Positions 8,806 to 17,361 of a stretch of DNA of 64,000 nt are shown here, one piece after another; positions within the stretch are counted from its first letter, which is position 1, and each line of letters starts with the position of its first letter. Location: contig JAHCIT010000007.1 of the NCBI GenBank assembly GCA_026129095.1, positions 124,001 through 188,000 on the forward strand, written 5' to 3'. Origin of the DNA: Deltaproteobacteria bacterium. Its GTDB lineage: Bacteria; JAGRBM01; JAHCIT01. The notes under the pieces are model-generated. The model was not told where the DNA came from and did no database searches. It worked only from the letters and a program-made list of their open reading frames with translations. The position numbers and the translations under genes are program-made.

Positions 8806-10953
8806 ATGACTGACGAACCGCTCGAACCACTGCCGTCCGAATCGGCAGCCCCGTCATACCGGATACTGAAGAAACTCGCTTCCGGCGGAATGGGAGAGAT
8901 CTATCTCGCCCGGCTGAAGCGGGAAGGCGGATTCGAGAAGGAACTGGTCATCAAGAAGCTTCTGCCCATCTATGCGCAGAACCAGAGCTTTGTACGGATG
9001 TTTCTTAACGAGGCCCGCCTCGCGTCGAAACTGAGCCATTCGAACATCATTCATATCTTCGATCTGGGGAAACTGGACGATTCGTATTTCATCGCGATGG
9101 AATATCTCCAGGGCGAGAACCTGAGCGACCTGCTCGATGAGGTCCGTACCCGTGGCGGGTCCATTCCTCCCAGCGCCGTGCTGGAAATACTCTGCCAGCT
9201 TCTCCGCGGGCTCGACTATGCGCATCGCAAGACCGACACCAACGGCCAGCCGCTGAAGATCGTGCACCGGGACATCTCACCAAAGAACCTGCTGGTATCG
9301 TTTGAAGGCGAACTGAAGATCATTGATTTCGGCCTCGCCAAGGCGTCCCTCTATGACAACAAGACCGATGCCGGAACACTAAAGGGCTCCTATTCTTACA
9401 TGTCGCCGGAGCAGATATCCGGCAAGGCACTCGATTTCCGGACAGACCTGTTCAGCGCCGCCTGCGTCGGATTTGAACTGTTCACTCTGGAAAAACTGTT
9501 CCCGTCCCGGCTGGGCCTGAAGCCCATGTTCGAAAAGATCGCCGCCGGCGACATCAGTTGCACGGTAAACGGCGAAGATTGCTGGCAGCGGATTCCGGAA
9601 CCTGTACGCGCGCCGCTACGCAAGGCGCTCAGTTTTGACCCGGCTGGACGGTATCCAGCCACTGCAACAATGCTGGAAGTCTTCGAAGATCTGCGCATTT
9701 CCAAGGCAGCGGGCGAAGGCCCCCCGCTCAAGGCATGGATGAAGGAATTTTTCCAGGAAAAAATCGCCATCCAGGAACACAACCGGATGGCGGAAAAGAC
9801 AGCCGTTGCCGCCGGGGAACTTTCCGGCGCGGAAAATCCCATACCTCTTGGCGCCATTGACCGGCTGTACCAACCGATCGTGATGACGCTGCTATTCCTG
9901 CTCATCACGGGCGCTGCCTGGGCCGGGAAACAGTTGTACAAGCGGCATCAGGGCCCGCCGCTCGCCATCGCGACCATCATCACCGACCCTCCCGGTGCCC
10001 GGATGAGCGTCAGCGGACAGTGGGCCGAGGGCCGCACTCCGCTGGAACTCCACGATCTCCAGCCAGGCCGTGACTACCCGCTCCGGTTCGAGGCATCGAA
10101 CCACAAGCCGCTTGAAACGGTACTCCAGCTTCAGGGCGGGGGCCGTCAGACAACCAAGTTCACTCTGGAGAGGGAAAAGGGACGGATACTGGCCGCCACG
10201 GTTCCTCCGGGGGCGGAAATCTTCCTGAACGGACGGCCGACCGGCCTCACGACCCCATCCGAGTTGACGGATATTGAGCTCTTCACGCCGAACAAGCTGG
10301 AACTGAGGCTCGCCGGCTACCGGACCGAAGATGTGGATTTTGAACTGGAAGCCGCACAACTCCGGCGCATAACCGTCGAGATGGTACCTTCGAGCAGCCG
10401 GATTACCATCCAGAGCACGCCGATTGGGGCCGATGTACAGGCCGACGATGTTGTCATCGGAAAAACGCCACTCACCTGGAATGATGCAGAGCCGGGACGC
10501 CCCTACCGGATTGAAATAGCCAAGGCGGGTTACAAGACGCACGAGCGCCGGGTAACCGCCTCGGCTGATGGCGCGTCGATTGACCTGTCGGTAACGCTGG
10601 AACCGATCCGGGGACGAGTCGCCTGGACCGGCGCCAAGCTCCGGGGACTGACGGTCAACGGGAAGCTCGCACCCGCCAACGGAGCTGACCTCACTGAAGG
10701 AAGCTACGTTTACCGGGGCAAGTTCCCCGGCGGCCAGGAACTGACGGTCAGGCTTGAGGTCAGCCGTCAGGCGACGGGCGGACTTGCCGGAACGGCCAGC
10801 GTGAACGTGGTTCCCTATGCACAGGTGGATATCAATGGCCGGTCGGTCCGGACGACCCCGGTCTCGGACCTGAGACTCGGCAAGGGCACCAACCGTATCA
10901 GTATTGCCCCGCCGGGCGGAGCCAAGGCGACGCTGGAAGTAGGCTTGCCCTGA
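8806..10953 (+). CDS. Membrane Ser/Thr protein kinase with PEGA repeats
   Basis: Residues 18-290 form a Hanks-type kinase with glycine loop LASGGMGEIYLA, Lys50 in VIKKLLP, catalytic HRDISPKN (154-161), DFG (174-176) and an activation segment ending in GSYSYMSPEQ. The HRDISPKN form, with Ile-Ser in place of Leu-Lys, is common in myxobacterial kinases. A single membrane helix follows at about 346-368 (IVMTLLFLLITGAAWAGKQ). The remaining 340 residues contain about four PEGA-type beta repeats, with cores such as ITDPPGARMSVSGQWAEGRT, VPPGAEIFLNGRPTG and STPIGADVQADDVVIGKTPL. The PEGA part should lie in the periplasm and the kinase in the cytosol, a sensor arrangement. The ligand is unknown. Confidence 0.93.
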   Translation: MTDEPLEPLPSESAAPSYRILKKLASGGMGEIYLARLKREGGFEKELVIKKLLPIYAQNQSFVRMFLNEARLASKLSHSNIIHIFDLGKLDDSYFIAMEYLQGENLSDLLDEVRTRGGSIPPSAVLEILCQLLRGLDYAHRKTDTNGQPLKIVHRDISPKNLLVSFEGELKIIDFGLAKASLYDNKTDAGTLKGSYSYMSPEQISGKALDFRTDLFSAACVGFELFTLEKLFPSRLGLKPMFEKIAAGDISCTVNGEDCWQRIPEPVRAPLRKALSFDPAGRYPATATMLEVFEDLRISKAAGEGPPLKAWMKEFFQEKIAIQEHNRMAEKTAVAAGELSGAENPIPLGAIDRLYQPIVMTLLFLLITGAAWAGKQLYKRHQGPPLAIATIITDPPGARMSVSGQWAEGRTPLELHDLQPGRDYPLRFEASNHKPLETVLQLQGGGRQTTKFTLEREKGRILAATVPPGAEIFLNGRPTGLTTPSELTDIELFTPNKLELRLAGYRTEDVDFELEAAQLRRITVEMVPSSSRITIQSTPIGADVQADDVVIGKTPLTWNDAEPGRPYRIEIAKAGYKTHERRVTASADGASIDLSVTLEPIRGRVAWTGAKLRGLTVNGKLAPANGADLTEGSYVYRGKFPGGQELTVRLEVSRQATGGLAGTASVNVVPYAQVDINGRSVRTTPVSDLRLGKGTNRISIAPPGGAKATLEVGLP

Positions 10954-10956
10954 GGG

Positions 10957-11949
10957 CTACCGCTTTCCGCGTTGCTTCATCTGTTCGTTAAATGCCTTCA
11001 GGATTGCGTCCTTGCGTTCGAGTATGATCTCGAAGCACTGGCGTGACGAAAACTTCGGGGTGAAATCCAGTTCACGCCTGGCCTTCTCACCTGACGCGAT
11101 CCACGGGTAGCGGTAGAAGTCGAGAATGCCCGGCGGCATGGAGAACGGCAGCGCCTTGGTCTTCCAGGTTGCCCAGACCATCGCGTAGGCGATGAAATAG
11201 GGCATCTTCACCGCCCGCTTTTTCTGGATACGCGCCAGTTCGTATGAATCGACCGTTCCCTCTCCAACGGCATTGAAGATGCCAGCCGCCTGTTTTTCGA
11301 CACACAGGTGAATCAGCCGCACCAGGTCGTCCTCATGGACAAACTGGGAGGGGATACTCTTCCCGTCCAGCAACGTCATTACCGGATTGTTGAGAAGCTG
11401 TGTGGCGATGTAGTTCGAGACATTCGGCCCGAGCACGATGCAGGGCCGAATGGTGCAAACCTTCACTTCCGGATGATCCTTCTGGAAGGCGCGGAGCATC
11501 TCATCCATGAGCCGCTTGTCGTAAGCGTAGTTGAATGCTCGCACGGCGCGGGTCGGGTCTTCTTCCCGCAGGGGTACAGGATTGTCGGCCAGCGCACCGT
11601 AGGCAGTAGTGGATGAAGTTGCCAGCAGATGCTTGATGCCGGTTTTCAGAACAATATCGAGCACATTTCGTGTGCCGCCCAGATCGATATCGGTCATTTC
11701 CTTTTCGTCATAAAGGGGATCCAGCACAAACGCGAAATGCAGGAGGCTCGCAACGTCCCGGCCCTTGAGCACGTCGCCGATCTTGGGATCCCGGATGTCC
11801 AGATTGTGGAATTCGAGCCGGTCGCTCTGTATCCGCGGCGGGCGAACATCGAAACCGATCACCCGGTGGTTGCCGGGCGCATCGAGCAGCAACCTGGTCA
11901 TCCGTGTGCCGACATATCCTGAACTGCCTGTGATTGCGTAAGTCGCCAT
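10957..11949 (-). CDS. NAD-dependent epimerase/dehydratase (extended SDR)
   Basis: The 330-residue protein begins MATYAITGSSGYVGTRMTRL, with the TGxxGxxG Rossmann motif of extended SDRs, and has the catalytic Tyr-Lys pair in YAYDKRLMDEML. A conserved IRPCIVLGPN strand and a substrate-domain motif FVHEDDLVRLI are also present. The start at 11947-11949 is preceded by GGGGAG about 9 bases upstream; a longer in-frame reading is discarded because it adds a non-homologous leader. It is divergently oriented from an acyltransferase gene. A palindrome with a TGAC/GTCA core (12021-12034) lies between them. The substrate may be a sugar nucleotide, sterol or polyketide-like compound; the neighbourhood favours lipids (inference). 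Confidence 0.88.
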   Translation of the reverse strand: MATYAITGSSGYVGTRMTRLLLDAPGNHRVIGFDVRPPRIQSDRLEFHNLDIRDPKIGDVLKGRDVASLLHFAFVLDPLYDEKEMTDIDLGGTRNVLDIVLKTGIKHLLATSSTTAYGALADNPVPLREEDPTRAVRAFNYAYDKRLMDEMLRAFQKDHPEVKVCTIRPCIVLGPNVSNYIATQLLNNPVMTLLDGKSIPSQFVHEDDLVRLIHLCVEKQAAGIFNAVGEGTVDSYELARIQKKRAVKMPYFIAYAMVWATWKTKALPFSMPPGILDFYRYPWIASGEKARRELDFTPKFSSRQCFEIILERKDAILKAFNEQMKQRGKR

Positions 11950-12020
11950 CGTTCCATGCTCCCCGTAAAACCGTGTTTCAGGCGTTCCCCTGCCTGCGGG
12001 CGGCGACGCTACCGGCAAAA

Positions 12021-12034
12021 TGACACGTGCGTCA
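12021..12034. promoter_or_regulatory. Candidate operator palindrome TGAC-N6-GTCA
   Basis: TGACACGTGCGTCA sits in the 176-base gap between the divergent SDR (start 11949) and acyltransferase (start 12126). The four outer bases on each side are exact inverted repeats. The centre is close to symmetrical, with one mismatched pair. Its place between divergent lipid-type genes suits a dimeric repressor such as a TetR-family protein, but no regulator gene is adjacent. The protein that binds it is unknown. Confidence 0.35.
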
Positions 12035-12125
12035 AGATTAACCAGCCCTCTTGCCGCCGTTCGGAAAAGGCCTAGACTCCTCAAATCGAGGGGGCCGGCC
12101 GCCGTCACCTGCCGGCCGGAAGACC

Positions 12126-13004
12126 ATGAACCCATTTCAGCGAGCAGCGATCGAGCGGCTGGCCCGGCAACTCGTCGGAGATGACCGGGTGGAAAAACTC
12201 CGCCAGATGCCATTCAACGACCTGGGTTTCGGCTATGACCAGTTCGGCTTCGAGCGGGAATCGGCCCTTCTCGCCTATCTGATTTCACGGCTTTTCTACC
12301 TCCACTATTTCCGGGTGGAGAGCCGGGGCCACGGAAATATCCCTGCCGAAGGCCGCACGATCGTTGCGGCGAACCATTCGGGACTTTTGCCCATCGACGG
12401 GGTGATGATCGGCTGCGACCTGATCGAGAAGCTGGACCGCCCCCGCCCCATGCGGGCGATGGTGGACAACTTCGTGCCCAGCCTGCCGTTCATCTGGCAG
12501 GGGATGGCACGCGCCGGCCAAGTGGTGGGAAGCCGCCGCAATTTCGAGGAACTCCTGAAATCCGAAGAGCTGGTCACGGTATTCCCGGAAGGAACAAAAG
12601 GGATAGGCAAACTCTTTCGTGAACGGTACCGCCTGAAATCCTTCAACGTCGGCTTCGTTGAACTCGCCCTGCAGAACCAGACGCCAATTGTACCGGCCGC
12701 CGTCGTTGGCGCCGAGGAGCAGGCGCCAATACTGGGGGCCATCCGTGCGTCATGGGTTCAGCGGCTCGGCATGCCGTTTATTCCGCTTACGCCCACTTTC
12801 CCGTTACTGGGGCCCCTCGGGCTCTTGCCGCTGCCGGTGAAATACCATATCCGGTATGGCGAGCGGCTGGAGTTCCATCGTGAATACGGCCCGGATGCCG
12901 CCAGCCGGCCGGAAATCGTGAAGCGGCTGGCAGAAGAAGTTCAGCAGGCCGTGCAGGATCTGGTGAACGAAGGGCTCAAGGAACGCAAGGGGATATTCCG
13001 CTGA
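12126..13004 (+). CDS. Lysophospholipid-type acyltransferase (MGAT-like LPLAT)
   Basis: The 292-residue protein has the acyltransferase motif I region ANHSGLLPIDG, with the longer histidine-aspartate spacing typical of the MGAT-like branch. It also has a substrate-binding VFPEGTKGIGK and the IVPAAVVGAEEQAPIL strand. These fit enzymes that transfer acyl groups from acyl-CoA or acyl-ACP to a glycerol- or lipid-type acceptor at the inner membrane. The ATG at 12126 is used because family similarity begins there; an upstream in-frame start would add 25 unrelated residues. The following SDR gene begins 33 bases after the stop, so the two probably form an operon. A related acyltransferase lies at 36061-37128. 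Confidence 0.86.
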   Translation: MNPFQRAAIERLARQLVGDDRVEKLRQMPFNDLGFGYDQFGFERESALLAYLISRLFYLHYFRVESRGHGNIPAEGRTIVAANHSGLLPIDGVMIGCDLIEKLDRPRPMRAMVDNFVPSLPFIWQGMARAGQVVGSRRNFEELLKSEELVTVFPEGTKGIGKLFRERYRLKSFNVGFVELALQNQTPIVPAAVVGAEEQAPILGAIRASWVQRLGMPFIPLTPTFPLLGPLGLLPLPVKYHIRYGERLEFHREYGPDAASRPEIVKRLAEEVQQAVQDLVNEGLKERKGIFR

Positions 13005-13037
13005 TGCATACTCAGTGGATCCTGGAGGGACCGCCAC

Positions 13038-14039
13038 ATGGCGACCGCTGAAGAAACCAGTGAACAGGGCAGGAAGCGCCCTGCCTCAGACAGGCGCCGG
13101 GTGCTGATTACGGGCGTCACGTCAACAATCGGCCGCCAGCTCGCCGAACGGCTCATGCACGACAAGAAAATCGACACCATCATCGGCGTCTCGCGTGACC
13201 CAAGACCCTACTACTTCGACGATTTCAACCCGCAGAAGTTCCACTACAAGCAGGTGAATATCCTGAAGCCCCGTGAGCTCACCAACCTCTTCCTGGATGA
13301 AACCTTCAAGGCGGCCAAGATAGATACCGTGGCCCACCTTGCCTTCATGCACCGTCCAGAAGACACCACCCGTGAGGCCCACGAGCTGAACGTCGAGGGG
13401 ACCAAGAACCTGCTGGACAAGTCGCTGGAAACTCCGTCGATCCGGAAGTTCATCTTCAAGAGTTCAGCCAACGTATACAAGATCCGGCCCTTCAACTCGG
13501 TCCGGCTCAAGGAGACCGACGACCTCAACTTTGACCCGGACGTCGATCCGCTTCTCAAGGATCAGGTAGATGCCGACATGCTCTGCCGGACCAAGATGGA
13601 CAACAAGCGGATGAAAATCGTCATCCTCCGCCCGTCGGCCACCATCGGCCGCAACGTGCATACCTTCATGAATACCTATCTTGAATCGTCGGTCTGCATG
13701 CGGGTTACGGGTTTCAATCCGATGATCAACCTGATTCACGTAAAGGATGTCATCCGGGCCATCCAGCTCGCCATCCACAAGAACGTGCAGGGCATTTTCA
13801 ACATCGCCGGCAAGGAAACGGCGCCGCTATCGGACTTCGCACATCTCGTCGGCGCGATCACGGTACCAATCCCGCAGACGCTGGTTGTGCCGCTCGGCCT
13901 GCTGGCCAAGCAACTCGGCCTCTCGAAATTCGATCCAAGGACCAACATTGACCGGATCAAGTATTCCTGCCTGCTGGACACCACCAAGGCGAAGGAAATC
14001 CTCGGCTTCGAGCCACAGCACCACATCAAGTTTGCGTGA
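13038..14039 (+). CDS. Extended SDR-fold protein lacking the usual YxxxK
   Basis: The 333-residue protein has a clear Rossmann motif, VLITGVTSTIGRQLAERLMH, and the extended-SDR strands FIFKSSANVY and VILRPSATIGRNVH. Where the catalytic Tyr-x3-Lys should be, the sequence reads LLKDQVDADMLC, so both residues appear to be missing. It ends with GFEPQHHIKF, matching GYEPEHHVKF in the paralogue at 50293-51339. The two also share TSTIGRQL and RPYYF near the N-terminus. NAD(P) binding is therefore likely, but classic SDR redox chemistry is doubtful. The ATG follows a GGAGGGACC ribosome site, and the stop overlaps the ispE start by 4 bases. The substrate is unknown. Confidence 0.85.
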   Translation: MATAEETSEQGRKRPASDRRRVLITGVTSTIGRQLAERLMHDKKIDTIIGVSRDPRPYYFDDFNPQKFHYKQVNILKPRELTNLFLDETFKAAKIDTVAHLAFMHRPEDTTREAHELNVEGTKNLLDKSLETPSIRKFIFKSSANVYKIRPFNSVRLKETDDLNFDPDVDPLLKDQVDADMLCRTKMDNKRMKIVILRPSATIGRNVHTFMNTYLESSVCMRVTGFNPMINLIHVKDVIRAIQLAIHKNVQGIFNIAGKETAPLSDFAHLVGAITVPIPQTLVVPLGLLAKQLGLSKFDPRTNIDRIKYSCLLDTTKAKEILGFEPQHHIKFA

Positions 14040-14956
14040 AAGATCGCCTCGACCCACCAATGCCCGGCGGCTCAACCACCCTGTTCGCCCCCTGCAAGGT
14101 CAATTTTTACCTGGAGGTGGCCGGCAAGCGCGCCGAGGACGGCTACCATGAACTGGTGATGGTGATGGTCCCGGTCGAAACCGGCGACGACATCAGTGTT
14201 TCCCTTGAAGGTCCACCCGGAGTCCGTATCACCTGCGATCACCCCGATGTCCCCACCGACGAGCGAAATCTCGTCCACAAGGCGGTCCGCGAGTTCGAGA
14301 AGGCACGCGGAAATCCCACGGTCACCCTTGGCGTCAGCATCAGCATACGCAAGCGGGCACCTGTCGCCGGCGGCGTCGGCGGCGGCAGCAGCGACGCGGC
14401 AAGCGTGCTGGCTGCCATCAATGAACTGGCCGGCCGGCCCTTGCAGGATATCCAGCTTCACGAAGCCGCACTCAGCGTCGGAGCGGATGTTCCTTTTTTT
14501 CTGGACCCCGGCCCCGCCCTTGTGGAAGGGATCGGGGACGAACTCACGCCGATCGAGGGGATGCCGGCGATCCCGCTGCTGCTGGTAAATCCGGCAAAAC
14601 CCCTCGGCACTGCTGATGTCTACCGGTCGCTGGGGCTTCAGCCGGAACCCCGCCCGGCGATCCTCGCCCGCAAGGACCGTAAACGCATTGGCAATATGGT
14701 ACGCGGCATGTCCACCGATCCGGCGGCCTGGCTCCGCAATGATCTCGAACGGGCAAGCATCCCCCTGCTCCCCGAGATCGGCGAAATAAAAACGGCCCTG
14801 ACTGCTGCTGGTGCCCGTGCCGCCCTCATGAGCGGCAGCGGACCCACCGTGTTCGGCCTGTTCGATACGGACGCCGCCGTTCGCGCTGCCAGCGGGAAAC
14901 TCCGCAAGGAGCATCCCGGCTGGCTGCTCTATCCGACCCGGACGCAGCCGAGCTGA
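14036..14956 (+). CDS. ispE: 4-diphosphocytidyl-2-C-methyl-D-erythritol kinase
   Basis: IspE phosphorylates CDP-methylerythritol in the MEP isoprenoid pathway. The 306-residue sequence has the GHMP-kinase ATP motif PVAGGVGGGSSDAAS, the start FAPCKVNFYLEVAGKR..DGYHEL with the catalytic region, and the C-terminal MSGSGPTVFGLF. It starts at GTG, overlapping the stop of the preceding SDR by 4 bases, an unusual coupling for ispE, which is more often next to prs or ksgA. The first step of the same pathway, dxs, lies at 56302-58236. The first ten or so residues may be extra, because an ATG nearby (MPGGSTTLFAP) is also possible. Confidence 0.96.
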   Translation: MKDRLDPPMPGGSTTLFAPCKVNFYLEVAGKRAEDGYHELVMVMVPVETGDDISVSLEGPPGVRITCDHPDVPTDERNLVHKAVREFEKARGNPTVTLGVSISIRKRAPVAGGVGGGSSDAASVLAAINELAGRPLQDIQLHEAALSVGADVPFFLDPGPALVEGIGDELTPIEGMPAIPLLLVNPAKPLGTADVYRSLGLQPEPRPAILARKDRKRIGNMVRGMSTDPAAWLRNDLERASIPLLPEIGEIKTALTAAGARAALMSGSGPTVFGLFDTDAAVRAASGKLRKEHPGWLLYPTRTQPS

Positions 14957-14975
14957 CCCTTGTTTCCCGGCTCGC

Positions 14976-14996
14976 CAGAATAAGTCCCGTATTCTG
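14976..14996. repeat. Inverted repeat CAGAATA-N7-TATTCTG
   Basis: A perfect 7-base inverted repeat with a 7-base loop lies 19 bases after the ispE stop. It is followed by TAACCTTTTG. Read rightward it could be a weak intrinsic terminator for ispE. It could equally be an operator for the FAD oxidoreductase that starts at 15074. The sequence alone cannot decide. Confidence 0.35.
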
Positions 14997-15073
14997 TAAC
15001 CTTTTGTCCGCCTCACCCGTGTCATGGAGGAGAAGCAGGCGGCTGCATCCCAGCCGCACGGGAGGCAGCACCA

Positions 15074-16393
15074 GTGAAACCTGAAGAAAATCGGATAGTT
15101 GTAATCGGAGCGGGACTTGCCGGACTCGCAGCCGCGGCCACACTTGCCCGGGCCGGGCAGCCCGTGGAGCTTGTTGAGAAAGGCACCCATCCGGGGGGCC
15201 GGGCGGCCACCCATGAAAAAGGCGGCTTCTACTTCAATGTGGGTCCGCACGCACTTTATGGAGCGGGAGAAGCTGCGCGGGTCTTGAAGGAACTTGGCGT
15301 CAGCTATAAGGGGGCCGCACCCAGCGCAACCGGCCTTACCATCCGGGAAGGGAAAACATGGAAGCTCCCTGCAACTCCATGGTCTTTGCTTACGACCGGC
15401 ATCATTCCCTTTGCCGAGCGGCTCCGGTTCGGCAATCTGCTCCGTGCCCTTCTCTCCGAAAACCCCGAAAAAGTCGCCGGGGAAACCACAGCCGAATGGG
15501 TCAAGAGGCACACGGTGAATCCGGTTACAGCAGAACTGGTACACATGCTGTTCCGGCTCGTGACCTACGCCAATGCACCCGGCCATCTCAGTGCCGGTGC
15601 GGCTGTTTCACAATTCCAGCTCGGCGAGAAGGGGAACGTACAGTATCTGGACGGTGGATGGCAGCCCCTTGCCGACAGCCTGAGGGAAACTGTCGAAAAG
15701 GCCGGAGGCCGTTTCCGGGTATCGGCTGAAGCAGCCTCCGTCGAACTGGACAACATGGACCGCCGCCGTACCACCGGTGTCCGGCTCCGCGACGACACAC
15801 TGATTCCGGCCGAGGCGGTTATTCTGGCTGTGCCGCCGTCCGCGGCATCCGCGCTGGTGGATGGAGGCAAACACCCGGAACTTTCACGCTGGGCCAGCAA
15901 TCTCATTCCCGTGCGGGCAGCCTGTCTTGATCTCGCGCTCCGGAAACTGCCCAATCCCGATATCCGGTTTGCTCTCGGCGTGGACAGGCCCCTCTACTAT
16001 TCAGTTCACTCCGCCACAGCGAAGCTTGCCCCGGAAGGCATGGCTACTGTCAGCGTCGCCAAATATCTCGACCCGCACGGCGAATCCCGCGCCTCAGAAG
16101 ACGAAGTGGAACTGTACGGCCTCATGGACCTGATCCAGCCCGGCTGGCGGGAAGAACTGATTCACCGCCAGTTCTTGCCTCGCCCCGTTGTCACTTGGGC
16201 CCTTCCTGAGGCGGCAACGGCTGGAATCTCCGGACGCCCGGGACTAGCGGTGCCGGGCGTTCAGGGCCTCTACGTGGTGGGGGACTGGGCCGGGAAAAAG
16301 GGCCAGCTGGCCGATGCGGCCCTCGCCAGCGGCCAGCAGGCAGCCCGGGAGCTGATCCAAGCCAGACGCCAAATGGAACAGCAAGCCGCCTGA
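15074..16393 (+). CDS. FAD-dependent amine oxidase / phytoene desaturase-like oxidoreductase
   Basis: This 439-residue protein begins at GTG after a strong GGAGG. Residues 7-45 carry the dinucleotide motif IVVIGAGLAGLAAAATLARA followed by VELVEKGTHPGGRAATHE, the 'GGR' motif of the protoporphyrinogen oxidase/phytoene desaturase/amine oxidase superfamily. It ends with VQGLYVVGDWAGKKGQLADA, the matching C-terminal FAD-contact motif (GD.). The NVGPHALYG segment resembles the 'd.G.H.l' pattern of carotenoid-type desaturases. No other carotenoid gene is adjacent. The next gene is an ECF41-type sigma factor, a family often found beside oxidoreductase genes, so this could be its target. Substrate unknown. 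Confidence 0.85.
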   Translation: MKPEENRIVVIGAGLAGLAAAATLARAGQPVELVEKGTHPGGRAATHEKGGFYFNVGPHALYGAGEAARVLKELGVSYKGAAPSATGLTIREGKTWKLPATPWSLLTTGIIPFAERLRFGNLLRALLSENPEKVAGETTAEWVKRHTVNPVTAELVHMLFRLVTYANAPGHLSAGAAVSQFQLGEKGNVQYLDGGWQPLADSLRETVEKAGGRFRVSAEAASVELDNMDRRRTTGVRLRDDTLIPAEAVILAVPPSAASALVDGGKHPELSRWASNLIPVRAACLDLALRKLPNPDIRFALGVDRPLYYSVHSATAKLAPEGMATVSVAKYLDPHGESRASEDEVELYGLMDLIQPGWREELIHRQFLPRPVVTWALPEAATAGISGRPGLAVPGVQGLYVVGDWAGKKGQLADAALASGQQAARELIQARRQMEQQAA

Positions 16394-16427
16394 CGGGCCG
16401 TTTTGGCGGATATGATAAAGTGCCAAT

Positions 16428-17360
16428 GTGACCACACCGGATGCCGGAACTGGAGCCACCCTTGAGGAGCACCGGAAACTCCTCTGGGGGCTCTCTTACC
16501 GGCTCACCGGTTCGGCGGCCGATGCCGACGACATCGTGCAGGAGACTTTTCTAAGGGCGCTCGAAAAACCACCGCACGACACCACCCGGCCGTGGAAACC
16601 ATGGCTGGTAAAGGTTGCCACCCACATCGGCATTGACCGGCTCCGCCGCCGGAAAGAAGTGCCCTATACCGGCCCCTGGCTCCCCTCGCTCATCGAGACA
16701 CCGCCCGGCGAACTGGAGCCGGTGGCCGATGGCCCCCTGCCGGAGGACCGGTTCCTCATGTCCGAAAGCATCACCATCGCATTCCTGCTGGCGCTGGAAG
16801 TTCTCTCGCCCAAGCAGCGGGCAGTCCTCCTGCTACGTGATGTATTCGACTATTCCGTCGCTGAAACCGCCCTCGCGCTTGAAATCTCCGAAGCCGATGT
16901 AAAAACAACCCACCACCGCGCCCGTGCCCTGATGGAGCCCTACTCCCAGAGGCGCGTCGTGCCGGACCGGCAGCTCGCCCAACAGGTCCAGTCGGCGCTG
17001 GGCAACTTCATGAGCTGCCTGATGAACCGTGACACGGCGGGGATGGAAAAGCTCCTCGCCGCCGATATCCGGGTGCTGAGCGACGGTGGCGGGGAGTTCA
17101 ACGCGGCGCGGGTTCCGGTCACGGGCGTGAGCCGCGTGGTGAAGTTTTACCTGAACCTGATGAAAACCTACACCGGCCAGATGGGGGTGTCGCTGAAATG
17201 GCTGAACGGGCTACCAGCTGTCATAACCAACTTCAGCAATGGCCGGCCGGGTGACCCGCCCCGGTCAGTCCTCCAGTGCGACATGGACGCCAACGGGCGA
17301 ATCCGGGAGATCCATGCCATCCTTGCCAGCCGGAAACTGGCAGCCCTCGGTCTCCCGTGA
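16428..17360 (+). CDS. ECF41-type RNA polymerase sigma factor with SnoaL-like C-terminal domain
   Basis: The 310-residue protein has sigma region 2 (YRLTGSAADADDIVQETFLRA, about 24-44), the linker GPWLPSLIE at 82-90 and sigma region 4 (ALEVLSPKQRAVLLLRDVFDYSVAETA). It then has a 120-residue extension with LSDGGGEF and AILASRKLAAL. The WLP.L linker, DGGG and a terminal N/S-x-x-KL motif define the ECF41 group, in which a fused SnoaL-like domain both activates and inhibits the factor, so no separate anti-sigma gene is expected; none is present. It starts at GTG with a weak ribosome site. Genes on both sides run the same way and are plausible regulon members. Confidence 0.9.
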   Translation: MTTPDAGTGATLEEHRKLLWGLSYRLTGSAADADDIVQETFLRALEKPPHDTTRPWKPWLVKVATHIGIDRLRRRKEVPYTGPWLPSLIETPPGELEPVADGPLPEDRFLMSESITIAFLLALEVLSPKQRAVLLLRDVFDYSVAETALALEISEADVKTTHHRARALMEPYSQRRVVPDRQLAQQVQSALGNFMSCLMNRDTAGMEKLLAADIRVLSDGGGEFNAARVPVTGVSRVVKFYLNLMKTYTGQMGVSLKWLNGLPAVITNFSNGRPGDPPRSVLQCDMDANGRIREIHAILASRKLAALGLP

Positions 17361-17361
17361 T

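Noticed and set aside
14072-15586. Leftward open frame of about 504 codons across ispE and the FAD oxidoreductase
   Set aside because: It is antisense to two motif-confirmed genes and its translation is Arg/Ala/Gly-rich without a fold signature.
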